A stretch of 64,000 nucleotides of DNA, taken from Paraburkholderia sp. CNPSo 3272. Its GTDB lineage: Bacteria; Pseudomonadota; Gammaproteobacteria; Burkholderiales; Burkholderiaceae. Under the pieces are notes generated by a model. It was not told the DNA's origin, ran no database searches, and saw nothing but the letters and a program-made list of their open reading frames with translations. Below are positions 24,938 to 34,364 of this stretch, in pieces (the first letter of the stretch is position 1; the number at the start of each line of letters is the position of its first letter). The stretch is taken from positions 1 through 64,000 of the forward strand of contig NZ_JAMBPQ010000029.1 in NCBI RefSeq assembly GCF_024206495.1. The letters are read 5' to 3'. The position numbers and the translations under genes are program-made.

Positions 24938-25678
24938 TCAGGGCAGCACGATCGCGGCCGCGCCATGCGCGAGCGCCTCGACCTGCGAGACCGACAAGAT
25001 GCGCGATGTGAGCGCCTCCACCATGGTGAGGCGTCCTTCGGTGATGAACGCTCCGGTGTCGATGAACACCTGCGAGCCGATCTGCCGGACTTCACGCACC
25101 GGCGTATGCCCGCAGAACGTGAGCGAGAGCGCATGGCGCGCCGGGTCGCCCGTGCCGAGCACAAGATCGCGGCCCCAGAGCATGCGTTCGCGCACGTCGG
25201 AATCGAACTGGCCGCTGTCGAGCGCGGCGTCGTCGCCAAAAAATTCCGCGTGAATGATATTGAATCGCTTTTCGCCCTCGCCTACTACGCGCGCGAGCGG
25301 CAATTGGCGTAGCCGTTGCGCGTAGTGCACGAGTTCGGCGTCAGGCACGCTGTGCGCCCAGCCGCCGCCGATGCCGTACCAGCGGTTGCGCGGCATCCGC
25401 CCTTCGGCCACGGCGCACAGTGCGTCTTCGTGATTGCCGAGCACAGCGTAGAACCATGGTTTATCGAGCAGCGCGAGCGCCTGTTCGCACTGCTCGCGCT
25501 CGCCCCGGTCAACGAGATCGCCCACCGAAAACAGCCGGTCACGCGCGGTGTCGAACTCGACTTCGCGCAAAAGATAGCGCAACGCCTCCACGCAACCATG
25601 CAAATCGCCTATTACGAAGTCGCGACCTGCAAGATTGGCGGCATGGTGCTGCACGAGAGCGTCGGGTGTATGCGTCAT
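24938..25678 (-). CDS. PrpA/PphB-like metallophosphoesterase
   Basis: About 246 residues with the calcineurin-type metal motifs in order: GDLHG (near 25-29), GDLVDRG (near 53-59) and GNHE (near 82-85), plus the histidines of IIHAEFF and FCGHTP. This set resembles bacterial PPP-type serine/threonine phosphatases (PphA/PphB, lambda phosphatase) and diadenosine tetraphosphatase relatives, so the substrate may be a phosphoprotein or a dinucleotide. GTG 25681 and ATG 25678 are adjacent starts. I prefer the ATG. It is convergent with the toxin gene and separate from the cytochrome operon. Confidence 0.82.
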   Translation of the reverse strand: MTHTPDALVQHHAANLAGRDFVIGDLHGCVEALRYLLREVEFDTARDRLFSVGDLVDRGEREQCEQALALLDKPWFYAVLGNHEDALCAVAEGRMPRNRWYGIGGGWAHSVPDAELVHYAQRLRQLPLARVVGEGEKRFNIIHAEFFGDDAALDSGQFDSDVRERMLWGRDLVLGTGDPARHALSLTFCGHTPVREVRQIGSQVFIDTGAFITEGRLTMVEALTSRILSVSQVEALAHGAAAIVLP

Positions 25679-25859
25679 CACTTCATCATAGCGCTGTGTG
25701 AGTGGACCATATGAGCGCCAAATATCGTACCGAATACGATTGCGACAGGCGCGTCACAAAGCACACTATATGCAAGCCGCGTGCCTGCGTTCACAGCATA
25801 CGCGTTTGCGGTTATCAGGGCCGCCGCGGGCGCGGCGCAAACCCCGGCCTCACGGTGAG

Positions 25860-27263
25860 TTAATGGGGCTGGGCACGCAGCGCCGCGACCTCGCCGGCCG
25901 TGAGCGTGGCCCGGGGATCGCCGAACTGCGTCGTCACGTAGTTGGAAATGGCCGCCACCTGTTCGTTGCTCAATGCATCGCCGAATGCCGGCATCAGCAC
26001 GTCGCTGTCCTTCGTTTGACGCCTCACACCGTGCAGGATCACCATCGTGAGATTGTCCGGGCTCGGCGCGCCCGCGACGCTGTTATGAATGAGCGATGGA
26101 TACGCGCCCGGCGCGCTTCCCCCCACGCCCTCGCCGGTCCAGTGGTGGCAACTCGCGCAGTTCGCCACGAAAAGCTGCAAGCCGTTCACGGCCGTGACCG
26201 CCGTACCGCGCAGCGCCGTGACGTCGTTCACGGCGGGCTTGCCCCAGGCGTCGCGCGGCCGCGTCACGCCGCCCGAAACCGGCGGCAGCGCGCGCAGATA
26301 CGCCACGATCGAACGCAGGTCCTCATGCGTCAGATATTGCGTCGAGTGCTGGACCACGTCGGCCATCGGACCGGCTGCGCTCGCATGACCGGCGGCAATG
26401 CCCGTGGAGAGATAGGCGATCACCGCGTCGTCGCTCCAGTTGCCAATGCCGCTCGCGCGATCGGGCGTCATGTTGTAAGCCTGCCAGCCTGCTTGCGTCG
26501 CGCCCGAGAAACGCTCCGTCGTCTTGAGACCCTGCATGAAGTTGCGCGGCGTGTGGCATTCCTCGCAATGCGCGAGGCCTTCGACGAGATAGGCGCCGCG
26601 GTTGAATTCGGCGCTTTGCTTCGGGTCCGGTACGAAGCGGCCTTCGTTGAAGTTGAAGAGATTCCACAAGATCATCAGCCAGCGCTGGTTGAACGGAAAG
26701 CGCAGCTCGTTCGCGGGCGGCGTGTAATGCACCGGCGCGACCGTATTCAGATACGCGCGGATCGCGAGCATGTCCTGCTCGGTCATACGCGTGAATTCGA
26801 CGTAAGGAAACGCGGGATACAGGCGCTCGCCGCCCTTGCCGATGCCTTCATGCAACGCGCGTATGAAGTCGGTATCGCTCCACTGGCCGATGCCGGTATC
26901 GGGGTCCGGCGTGATGTTCGGCGTGTAGATTTTTCCAAACGGCGTGCTGATGGGCAAGCCGCCCGCAAACGGCCTGCCTGGGTCGGCGGTATGGCACGCA
27001 ATGCAGTCGCCTATGCGCGCGAGATAGGCGCCGCGCTTGACGAGTTCGGGCTTGTCCGCGTCCGCGATGGGCGTCGACGTGTCGTCGCCGCGCGCCGTGG
27101 ACATCGGCAGTTCGTCGACGGGACGCGTGTTCGACTCGTGCGACGCGTGCCACGCGATATACAGCGCGAAGGCACAGAAAAGCGCGGCCGCGATAGCGGC
27201 ACGCGCGCGTCTCTCTCGCTCGTGATTCGTGGCGGCCGCGGTGGAGGACTTCGCTGTTTTCAT
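25860..27263 (-). CDS. Tri-haem cytochrome c subunit of a FAD-dependent dehydrogenase
   Basis: This 467-residue membrane-anchored cytochrome has one N-terminal transmembrane helix (about 20-42) and three CxxCH haem sites (CIACH near 87, CEECH near 236 and CASCH near 376), dividing it into three cytochrome c domains of about 110-140 residues. Such proteins are the electron-accepting subunit of membrane-bound alcohol, gluconate, sorbitol and glucose dehydrogenases, passing electrons to ubiquinone. It follows the flavoprotein gene by 13 bases and is last in the three-gene operon. Confidence 0.92.
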   Translation of the reverse strand: MKTAKSSTAAATNHERERRARAAIAAALFCAFALYIAWHASHESNTRPVDELPMSTARGDDTSTPIADADKPELVKRGAYLARIGDCIACHTADPGRPFAGGLPISTPFGKIYTPNITPDPDTGIGQWSDTDFIRALHEGIGKGGERLYPAFPYVEFTRMTEQDMLAIRAYLNTVAPVHYTPPANELRFPFNQRWLMILWNLFNFNEGRFVPDPKQSAEFNRGAYLVEGLAHCEECHTPRNFMQGLKTTERFSGATQAGWQAYNMTPDRASGIGNWSDDAVIAYLSTGIAAGHASAAGPMADVVQHSTQYLTHEDLRSIVAYLRALPPVSGGVTRPRDAWGKPAVNDVTALRGTAVTAVNGLQLFVANCASCHHWTGEGVGGSAPGAYPSLIHNSVAGAPSPDNLTMVILHGVRRQTKDSDVLMPAFGDALSNEQVAAISNYVTTQFGDPRATLTAGEVAALRAQPH

Positions 27264-27276
27264 CGTCTGGCTCGTA

Positions 27277-28878
27277 TCAAAGCTCGTGGCGCAGCTTGTC
27301 GGCCAGCTTCAGCGACAGCGCGGCAATCGTCAGCGTGCAGTTGACCGAGGCGGCCGAAGGCATCACCGCGCTGCTGGCGACGAACAGATTCGCATGATCG
27401 TGCGTGCGGCAATCGGCATCGACGACCGAATCGGCGGCGTTCGCGCCCATGATCGTCGTGCCCATGATGTGACTGTTGGGTGCGAAGGTGTCGTCGAATG
27501 CGATGTCCGTGCCGCCGAAGAGCTGCGCGATCTGCGCATAGAGTTCATGCGTGTTCGCCGCGCTCTTCTTTACGTAATCGTTGATCGAGTAATAGATCTC
27601 GGGCCGTGGAATGCCCAGTCCGTCCTTGTGATCGTTCGAGGGCAGCACGCGGTTCTGCGGTTCGGGCAAATGCTCGTGGAAACTGTTGATGTTGAGCGTG
27701 CGCGACGTGCGTTCGCGTATTTCCCGGTCCAGCTCCGCGCCGGTCAAGCCGTTCGCGATGAGCGCGGCCGTGACGGCCATGGTCGGCACCGCGTTCGACA
27801 GATGCAGTTTCTTCGCGGCGTATGCAGAGCGGAACGCGCCGTCACGGAAGTTCACGACCGACGTCATCTCCATGGGCCCGCGTCCCGGCCATAGCGGTTC
27901 GTTGGCCATGAACGTGATGCCCGTGCCCGGATGATCCATGAGATTGCGGCCCACCTGGTCGGAGCTGTTGCCAATGCCGCGGGCAAATGCATCGCTCTTC
28001 GACATCAGCATGAGCTTAGGCGTCTCGATGCCGTTCGCGGCGAGCACGAAGAGCTTGCCGGTCACACGCGTGCTTCTGCCGCTCGGGTCCTTGTAGTGGA
28101 CCGCGGTAACGAGCCCTTTGTTGTCGGCCTCGATGCGATAGACCACAGCCTGCGCAATGAGCTTCGCGCCCGCACGCTCGGCCTTGTCCGCGTGAACCAC
28201 GCCGTTGTACATCGCACCGATCGGGCAGATCGGCATGCAGTTGTTGTTGCCGCAGCAGGTGGGACGCGCATCGAAGGGGCGGCTATTGCGAGCGACCGGC
28301 TCGGGCACCACGTGAAAGCCATTCGCATTCAGCACTTGCGAGAAGCGCTGATCCATCCAGGAGAGCGGCAGCATGCTCATTGGATACGGCTTCGCGCGCG
28401 GCGAGCCGAGATCGTACGTCGCGTCCGGTCCGGACACGCCCAGTTCCTCTTCCGCGAGCTGATACCACGGCTCCAGCGTCTCGTAGGGATAGGGCCAGTC
28501 GCGCCCCACGCCGTACTGCGTCTTCAAGCGAAAGTCCGCTGGCAGCAAACGCCACGCGGCGGCGGCCCAGTGCCACGTGGTGCCGCCCACGAGCCGCAGA
28601 TATTGTGAGTTGTACGGATAATCGCCCTTCTGCACGAGATACTCGTTGGGCGGCGCGTATTCCGGATGCGGCGCGTAGTTCACCGACGGATACGGCGTGG
28701 CGAAATCGGCTTTGGCGGGCGAGTTGCGGAAATTCTCCACGATCTGCCAGCGCGGGAGGCGCGGCCCCGCTTCGAGCAGCACCACGGAGGCGCCGGCCCG
28801 GGCGAGCTGATGCGCCACCAGACTGCCCGCCACGCCGGAACCGACGACGACCACGTCGGCGGAATGTCCTGTCGCCAT
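27277..28878 (-). CDS. GMC-type FAD dehydrogenase, catalytic subunit with 3Fe-4S motif
   Basis: About 533 residues. The FAD-binding loop VVGSGVAGSLVA is near residues 11-22 and LLEAGPR near 34-40. The C-terminal GMC domain ends SSAVMPSAASVNCTLTIAAL, with a His/Asn pair (near SHIMGTT) as catalytic base. Residues 208-218 contain CC-x4-C-x3-C, the same spacing as the 3Fe-4S ligands of the FAD-dependent glucose dehydrogenase of Burkholderia cepacia. The flavin therefore probably passes electrons through an iron-sulfur cluster to the cytochrome subunit. The substrate may be glucose, gluconate, sorbitol or another polyol. The start at 28878 is chosen for the GAGG six bases upstream. Confidence 0.9.
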   Translation of the reverse strand: MATGHSADVVVVGSGVAGSLVAHQLARAGASVVLLEAGPRLPRWQIVENFRNSPAKADFATPYPSVNYAPHPEYAPPNEYLVQKGDYPYNSQYLRLVGGTTWHWAAAAWRLLPADFRLKTQYGVGRDWPYPYETLEPWYQLAEEELGVSGPDATYDLGSPRAKPYPMSMLPLSWMDQRFSQVLNANGFHVVPEPVARNSRPFDARPTCCGNNNCMPICPIGAMYNGVVHADKAERAGAKLIAQAVVYRIEADNKGLVTAVHYKDPSGRSTRVTGKLFVLAANGIETPKLMLMSKSDAFARGIGNSSDQVGRNLMDHPGTGITFMANEPLWPGRGPMEMTSVVNFRDGAFRSAYAAKKLHLSNAVPTMAVTAALIANGLTGAELDREIRERTSRTLNINSFHEHLPEPQNRVLPSNDHKDGLGIPRPEIYYSINDYVKKSAANTHELYAQIAQLFGGTDIAFDDTFAPNSHIMGTTIMGANAADSVVDADCRTHDHANLFVASSAVMPSAASVNCTLTIAALSLKLADKLRHEL

Positions 28879-28949
28879 TGTCGACCTCATCTTTTGGCTT
28901 TCGTTGTGGGGGCCTGGCGCGGCCGGCGATGGGCGTGCCTGTTGCTCCG

Positions 28950-29549
28950 CTATTCGCCTGTGGGTTTGTGCTTCCAGTAGAACGGCACGTCGCGGCAATA
29001 CGAGGGAATCGTGAGTACGTCGTTGACGGGGTCGAACATCAACGCCTTTTCGAACGCCACCACCTGCATCTTCGGCATCTCGCCCACGACACCGAGATAC
29101 CACGCGCGCATGATGTCGCCCACCATCGAGGCCAGCTCCGGCTGATCGGGCTTGAGCGCGGCGGTCACGGTATCGGAAGGCACGCCGCCGTGACCTTGAA
29201 TCCAGGTGTTGAGCGTCGCGACGTTCGCGTCGAACTGAGTGCTCGCGTGTTCGAGCGCGGCATAGACGCGCTTGCCGAGCACGGCGTCGAAGCTCGTGCG
29301 GCCAGTGAGGCGCTGCGATAGCTTGATGAAGGCTTCATAGCCGCTGCCGGATGCGCTCGCCGGTGTAGCCGCAAAGGCGCGGCCCATGCCGAAAGGCGCA
29401 CGTGAGCGCCCGGCAGCCGCGAAGGCGAGCAGCGCCGCTGCGCACGTTCCCAAGATGAAACGCCTGCGGCGGGGACGGCCGAGGCGCTCGAATACAACGG
29501 GAAGATCGTGCGGCGCCTGAGACATCCCGTGTTGGGTCACATCTGTCAT
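28950..29549 (-). CDS. Small (hitch-hiker) Tat subunit of FAD-dependent dehydrogenase
   Basis: This 199-residue protein has a twin-arginine signal (RRRRFILGTCAAALLAFAAA, about 29-48) and a helical domain with SQRLTGRTSFD and a C-terminal VPSDTV...CRDVPFYWKHKPTGE. It matches the sorbitol dehydrogenase/gluconate 2-dehydrogenase subunit 3 family. The flavoprotein subunit lacks a signal of its own and is carried through the Tat pore bound to this protein. CTGGAG lies six bases before the ATG at 29549. It is the first gene of the operon, followed by the GMC subunit and cytochrome. Confidence 0.88.
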   Translation of the reverse strand: MTDVTQHGMSQAPHDLPVVFERLGRPRRRRFILGTCAAALLAFAAAGRSRAPFGMGRAFAATPASASGSGYEAFIKLSQRLTGRTSFDAVLGKRVYAALEHASTQFDANVATLNTWIQGHGGVPSDTVTAALKPDQPELASMVGDIMRAWYLGVVGEMPKMQVVAFEKALMFDPVNDVLTIPSYCRDVPFYWKHKPTGE

Positions 29550-29877
29550 GGGCACTCCAGATGAGGTCGATCCCGCCAGGTTCCCCTGGCTGGGGCGAAA
29601 CACGCTTGCCGCCGGCGCGGGCGGCGCCTGAAACCAGGCCATACGGAAAACGTTTGCTATCGACGGCCACCCGCGATCAATGCATATGCACCCTCGCTGC
29701 GCTGACTGCGAGAGCGCGCTCCCGCGTTGCGCAAGCAATATAGCCCCTTATCGCCCGATAAGACAAACCGAAAGCTTGCATGCCCGGCATAACGGCGAAC
29801 AGCGCGTCACCGCGGCGGACCACGCACGGTAGAATCGCCGCAATTGATTGCTAACCCGCGCCACCCCGCGCCACGCC
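29550..29877. other. 328-base divergent intergenic region with a palindrome
   Basis: No gene is seen. The region separates the dehydrogenase operon from the DUF1345 gene and must hold both promoters. The only clear structure is the 16-base palindrome CTTATCG-CC-CGATAAG at 29747-29762, which could be an operator. I saw no convincing -35/-10 pair. Confidence 0.5.
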
Positions 29878-30534
29878 ATGAACCTCATCCCGCTGGTACT
29901 GCGCAACCGACCGCACTTGATGATCGCCATCGCCGTGGGCGTCGTGCTCGGCTTGCTCGCGCCCGCCTCGATCCATACTTCCGCGCGCGTCCTGCTCGGC
30001 TGGGACGCCACGGTATGGACCTACCTCGTGCTGATCTGGCTGCACATGGTGTTAGCAAACGAAGAAAGCGTGCGCGCGAACGCCCGCCGCGAAGACGAAA
30101 ACGCGGGCACCGTGCTGTTTCTCGTCTGCATCGCAACGGTGGCGAGCATCGTCGCCATCGTCATCGAACTCGGCACGACAAAGGATCTCGGCACAGCCTC
30201 GAAAGTGCTGCATTCGCTGCTCACAGGGCTGACGCTCATCGGAGCCTGGTTTCTCATTCCCACCATCTTCACGTTGCACTACGCACGCCTCTACTACGGC
30301 TCAGATCCCGACGAGCCCGCCCTCGCGTTTCCCGACAAAAAGCTCACGCCGAATTACTGGGACTTTCTGTACTTCTCGTTCACCATCGCCTGCGCGTCGC
30401 AAACCGCCGATATCGGCCTGCGCGGACGCAGCGCGCGGCGCGGCGTGCTCGCGCAATCGATTTTGTCGTTCTATTTCAACGTTTCTGTGTTAGGCCTGTG
30501 CGTCAATATCGCCGCGGGCATGGTCGGTAGCTGA
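29878..30534 (+). CDS. DUF1345 integral membrane protein
   Basis: This is a 218-residue membrane protein with about five hydrophobic segments (near 13-32, 38-60, 78-100, 112-138 and 190-212). The motif WDFLYFSFTIACASQTADI (about 160-178) is the strongest DUF1345 signature, resembling the pore-loop/YFSF region of ion-channel-like proteins. Function is unknown. The frame is open from a TTG at 29848; the ATG at 29878 is the natural start, but no ribosome-binding site is evident. Confidence 0.8.
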   Translation: MNLIPLVLRNRPHLMIAIAVGVVLGLLAPASIHTSARVLLGWDATVWTYLVLIWLHMVLANEESVRANARREDENAGTVLFLVCIATVASIVAIVIELGTTKDLGTASKVLHSLLTGLTLIGAWFLIPTIFTLHYARLYYGSDPDEPALAFPDKKLTPNYWDFLYFSFTIACASQTADIGLRGRSARRGVLAQSILSFYFNVSVLGLCVNIAAGMVGS

Positions 30535-30869
30535 GCGCCTTCCCTTTTTCGCCCCTGCAACGGATACCGGCAATCGCCGCCGGTTTATCCGCTCGCTTCG
30601 CCCGTCGTTGCGCCCAGCCTGTGCGAAGGTGCGCCTGCACGCGCCGCCGCGCGCCGGGATCGGTCATGGGCATGTGCCTTGCTCGACAGCCCCGCAAGTC
30701 GCCACGCGGCGCACGCGGTTTGGTTCCGGCCTGCTCTTGCACTACTCTGAACAGGTGCCTGTCCACCACGCGCAGCGCGGCACGCTCCGGCAGCCCCCGG
30801 GCGGCGCGATCGCATTTCGGCTAACCCCGACTTGCATCCCCTTCGCCTGACGTACCTGGAATACGACCG
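30535..30869. other. 335-base leader region of the glucan operon
   Basis: No convincing gene is seen between the DUF1345 gene and glgE. An imperfect inverted repeat (CGGATACCGGC near 30561 with GCCGCCGGTTTATCCG to 30591) could be a terminator or operator, without a clear T-run. The glgE promoter should lie in the right half, but I cannot place it. Confidence 0.4.
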
Positions 30870-33800
30870 ATGGAACCCCCCCACGCCTATGCGCCGCGGA
30901 TCTACTTCGTCCATTCCGTCCTGGCAGGACCCCTCGACGCGTGGCCGGCGCTTATCGCGCGTGCGGCGTCGCTCGGCTTCGATCATGTCCTGATCGGCGC
31001 GCTGTTCGCCTCGGGCGCGTCGGGCGACGACCGCATCGTCGCCGACCACGCGCGCCTGAACGCGGCCTTCGGCAGCCAGCTTTGCGCAGACGACGCCATG
31101 CGCGAACTCGCGCTCGCGGCGCAATCGCGCGGCATCACGCTGCTCGCCGATCTCGTGCTCGACCGCAGCGCCGCCGACGGCGCGCTCTACGCCGCGCATC
31201 CCGAATGGTTCTACCCCTTCGAGGCCGAAGACGCACGCCTCGACCCACGCCACGGCCACAGCGAAGCCAACGTGGCCTATGCCGATTTCGAGCGCGCGAG
31301 CGCGCCGCTCATCGCATGGTGGACGGCGCGCGCCATCGCGCTCGTCGAAGCGGGCATCGGCGGCTTTCGTGTGGACTCGCCGCACCGCACGCCGCCCCAT
31401 GTGCTGCGCGCGATTTTCGATGCCGTACGCGCGCGCTTTCCGCAAACGCGCTGGCTCGCCGCTACACCGGGCCTGCCGCGCGAGGCGCTCGCGCACCTCG
31501 AAGGTGCGGGCTTCGACGCGGCCTTCTCCTCGCTGCGCTGGTGGGACTTCTCGTCGAGCTGGATGGTTGAGGAGCACGCCGTCTTGCGCCGCGTGGGCTC
31601 GCCGATAACGTTTCCAGAAGCGCCCTATGGCGCGCGTTACGCACACGACCAGGAAGGCGCCGCCGATGCGCGCGCGGTCGAGCGCGCCTACCGCCGCATG
31701 CTGCGCGCGGCAGCCGCACTCGGCACCGGCTGGCTCATGCCGATGGGTTTCGAATACGGTGTAGACGAAGCGATCTCGCACAGCGGCACCAGCGCGCAGG
31801 CATGGGAAGCGGCAAAGGCGCGTGCGCCCTTCGATCTGAGCGCCGATGTCGCGCACGCCAACGCGCTGCAACGCGAAACTTGGGCGCTACAGACCAACGG
31901 TGAACTGCGCGCGCTCAGTGGCCCTGGCGCGAGCGTCGCGGCGCTCTTGCGCGGCGACCGCGCGGACCTGCGCGACGCGGACGACGCCATCCTCACGCTC
32001 ATCAATCCGGCACTCGCCGCGCCTGTGCGCGTGGATCTCGCGCGCCTGCTCGACGGCGTGCCTGGCGGCTTCACGCGCTTCGCACCGCTCGACGCCGAAA
32101 CGCTGCGCGGCGCCCGCCTCCCCGCGCGACGCGACGCGAGCGCGATCCCCGACGCGTTCACGCTCCCAGCGGGCGCATGCTGGATGTTCCGCGCGCTTGC
32201 GAGCCCGTACGTCGTTCTTGCACCGCCCGAAGATCGCGGCAAGACCGACACGAGTGGACACAAGAGCGTGCTCGAAGCGATCGCCGCGCCGCGCATTGCC
32301 ATCGAGAGCGCGCAGCCGTCGATCGATCACGGCCGCTTCGCCGCGAAGCGCACCGTGGGCGAGCGCTGCGAAGTGCGCGCGGCCATTTTCGCCGAGGGCC
32401 ACGACCGCATCGACGCCGCCGTGCTCTGGCGCGCCGCCGACGAAACCGCCTGGCACGAGTCGCCGATGACGCCCGTGCCGCCCGCGGGCACCGACCTGTG
32501 GGCGGGCCACATTCCGCTCGATCGCATCGGACGCTACGAGTATGTCGTGATTGCATGGCGCGACGACTTCGCCTCGCTTGCTGAACATGTGCACAAGAAG
32601 CGCGCGGCGAACCAGTCCGTCGATCTCGAGCTGGAGGAAGCGAGCCGCCTGTTCGCGCTCGTGCTCGCCACGGCGGAAACATCGGGCGCCGGCGACGACG
32701 ACCAGAAGCGCACCAATGAAACGCTCGACGCCATCCTCAAGCGCTTCATTGCTGCGGACACCGAAACACGCTGCGCAATTATCGCCGCGCCTGCGACGGC
32801 TGCGGCCGTGCGCGCCGCGCGCCATCGGCCGTTTCTTTCGCGCGACACAATCGTCAATCGCGTGGATGCGGAGCGCGGCGCCGCGCGCTTCGCGAGCTGG
32901 TACGAGATCTTCCCGCGCTCGATGAGCGACGACGAATCGCGCCACGGCACCTTCGACGACGTGATCGCGAAGATGCCGCGCATCCGCGAAATGGGCTTCG
33001 ACGTGCTGTACTTCCCTCCGATCCACCCCATCGGCCTCGCGAATCGCAAGGGGCGCAACAACACGCTCAATGCACAGCCCGGCGACGTGGGCAGCCCCTA
33101 CGCGATCGGCGCGGCCGAAGGCGGCCACACCGCGGTGCATCCGCAACTGGGCACGCTCGAGGATTTCTGCCGCATGCTTGCCGCGGCGCACGAACAAGGC
33201 CTCGAAATCGCGCTCGATTTTGCGATTCAATGCTCGCCCGACCACCCGTGGCTGAAGGCGCATCCCACCTGGTTCGCATGGCGGCCCGACGGCACCCTGC
33301 GCTACGCCGAAAACCCGCCGAAGAAGTACCAGGACATCGTGAACCCCGAGTTCTACGCGCACGACTCGAAGCCTGATTTGTGGCTCGCGCTGCGCGACGC
33401 GATTCTGTTCTGGGTGGACACGGGCGTGCGCATTTTCCGCGTGGACAACCCGCACACGAAGCCGCTGCCGTTCTGGGAATGGATGATCGCCGACGTGCGC
33501 GCACGCCACCCCGACGTGATCTTCCTCTCCGAGGCCTTCACGCGCCCGCGCCTCATGTACCGCCTCGCCAAGCTCGGCTTCTCGCAGTCGTACACGTATT
33601 TCACGTGGCGCGAATCGAAGCGCGAATTCACCGAGTACCTCACGGAACTCACGCAAACCGAGGTGCGCGACTTCTATCGGCCGAACTTCTTCGTCAACAC
33701 GCCCGACATCAATCCGCGCCATTTGCAGACCGGCGCGCGCTCGAGCTTCCTGATCCGCGCCGCGCTGGCCGCGACGCTCTCGGGGCTGTGGGGCGTGTAC

Positions 33801-34364
33801 TGCGGCTTCGAACTGTGCGAAGGACGCGCCATGCCCAATTCGGAGGAATATCTGGACTCCGAAAAATATCAGCTGCGCGCATGGGACTGGCATCGCCCCG
33901 GCAACATCGTCGCGGAGATCGCCACGCTCAACCGCATCCGGCGCGCCAACCCGGCGCTGCACACGCATCTCGGCATCACGTTCCTCGACGCGCGCAACGA
34001 CTCGCTGCTCTGCTTCGAGAAGGCCACGCCCGCGCGCGACAATGTGCTCGTCGTGGCGATCAACCTCGATGCCTTCAACGAGCAGGGCGCCGACTTCGAA
34101 CTTTCGTGGGCGACGTTCCAGCGCTGGCACCTCGACGACCACGCCCCCCTCAATGTGATCGACGAAATGACGGGCGAGCGCTTCGAGTGGCGGGGGCGCT
34201 GGCAGCACGTGCGGCTCGACCCCCATGCGCGAGCGTTTGCGATCTGGCGCATCGAGCCCGCGATGGGTCTGCCGCGCGAAGAACCGCTGCCGGAACACGC
34301 CGATGAACACATCGAGGGCCATCCCGAACTGGACGCGGACTTCCCGCCCGGAGGAGCGACATGA
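30870..34364 (+). CDS. glgE: GlgE maltosyltransferase with extra N-terminal GH13-like domain
   Basis: This is a 1164-residue protein. The C-terminal ~690 residues are a complete alpha-1,4-glucan:maltose-1-phosphate maltosyltransferase: DUF3416 N-domain (about 475-580), then a GH13 barrel with RWYEIFPRSMS-like entry, nucleophile D859 (RVDNPH), acid/base E888 (LSEAF) and D946 (TPDIN). Nucleophile-to-acid spacing of 29 equals that of Streptomyces GlgE. Residues 1-460 form a second, GH13-like barrel with GFRVDSPH (D169), but alanine (A198) where the acid/base Glu is expected. It is therefore probably not a glycosidase and may bind glucan. GlgE adds maltose units to alpha-glucan ends. The gene overlaps treS by 4 bases (ATGA). 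Confidence 0.92.
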   Translation: MEPPHAYAPRIYFVHSVLAGPLDAWPALIARAASLGFDHVLIGALFASGASGDDRIVADHARLNAAFGSQLCADDAMRELALAAQSRGITLLADLVLDRSAADGALYAAHPEWFYPFEAEDARLDPRHGHSEANVAYADFERASAPLIAWWTARAIALVEAGIGGFRVDSPHRTPPHVLRAIFDAVRARFPQTRWLAATPGLPREALAHLEGAGFDAAFSSLRWWDFSSSWMVEEHAVLRRVGSPITFPEAPYGARYAHDQEGAADARAVERAYRRMLRAAAALGTGWLMPMGFEYGVDEAISHSGTSAQAWEAAKARAPFDLSADVAHANALQRETWALQTNGELRALSGPGASVAALLRGDRADLRDADDAILTLINPALAAPVRVDLARLLDGVPGGFTRFAPLDAETLRGARLPARRDASAIPDAFTLPAGACWMFRALASPYVVLAPPEDRGKTDTSGHKSVLEAIAAPRIAIESAQPSIDHGRFAAKRTVGERCEVRAAIFAEGHDRIDAAVLWRAADETAWHESPMTPVPPAGTDLWAGHIPLDRIGRYEYVVIAWRDDFASLAEHVHKKRAANQSVDLELEEASRLFALVLATAETSGAGDDDQKRTNETLDAILKRFIAADTETRCAIIAAPATAAAVRAARHRPFLSRDTIVNRVDAERGAARFASWYEIFPRSMSDDESRHGTFDDVIAKMPRIREMGFDVLYFPPIHPIGLANRKGRNNTLNAQPGDVGSPYAIGAAEGGHTAVHPQLGTLEDFCRMLAAAHEQGLEIALDFAIQCSPDHPWLKAHPTWFAWRPDGTLRYAENPPKKYQDIVNPEFYAHDSKPDLWLALRDAILFWVDTGVRIFRVDNPHTKPLPFWEWMIADVRARHPDVIFLSEAFTRPRLMYRLAKLGFSQSYTYFTWRESKREFTEYLTELTQTEVRDFYRPNFFVNTPDINPRHLQTGARSSFLIRAALAATLSGLWGVYCGFELCEGRAMPNSEEYLDSEKYQLRAWDWHRPGNIVAEIATLNRIRRANPALHTHLGITFLDARNDSLLCFEKATPARDNVLVVAINLDAFNEQGADFELSWATFQRWHLDDHAPLNVIDEMTGERFEWRGRWQHVRLDPHARAFAIWRIEPAMGLPREEPLPEHADEHIEGHPELDADFPPGGAT

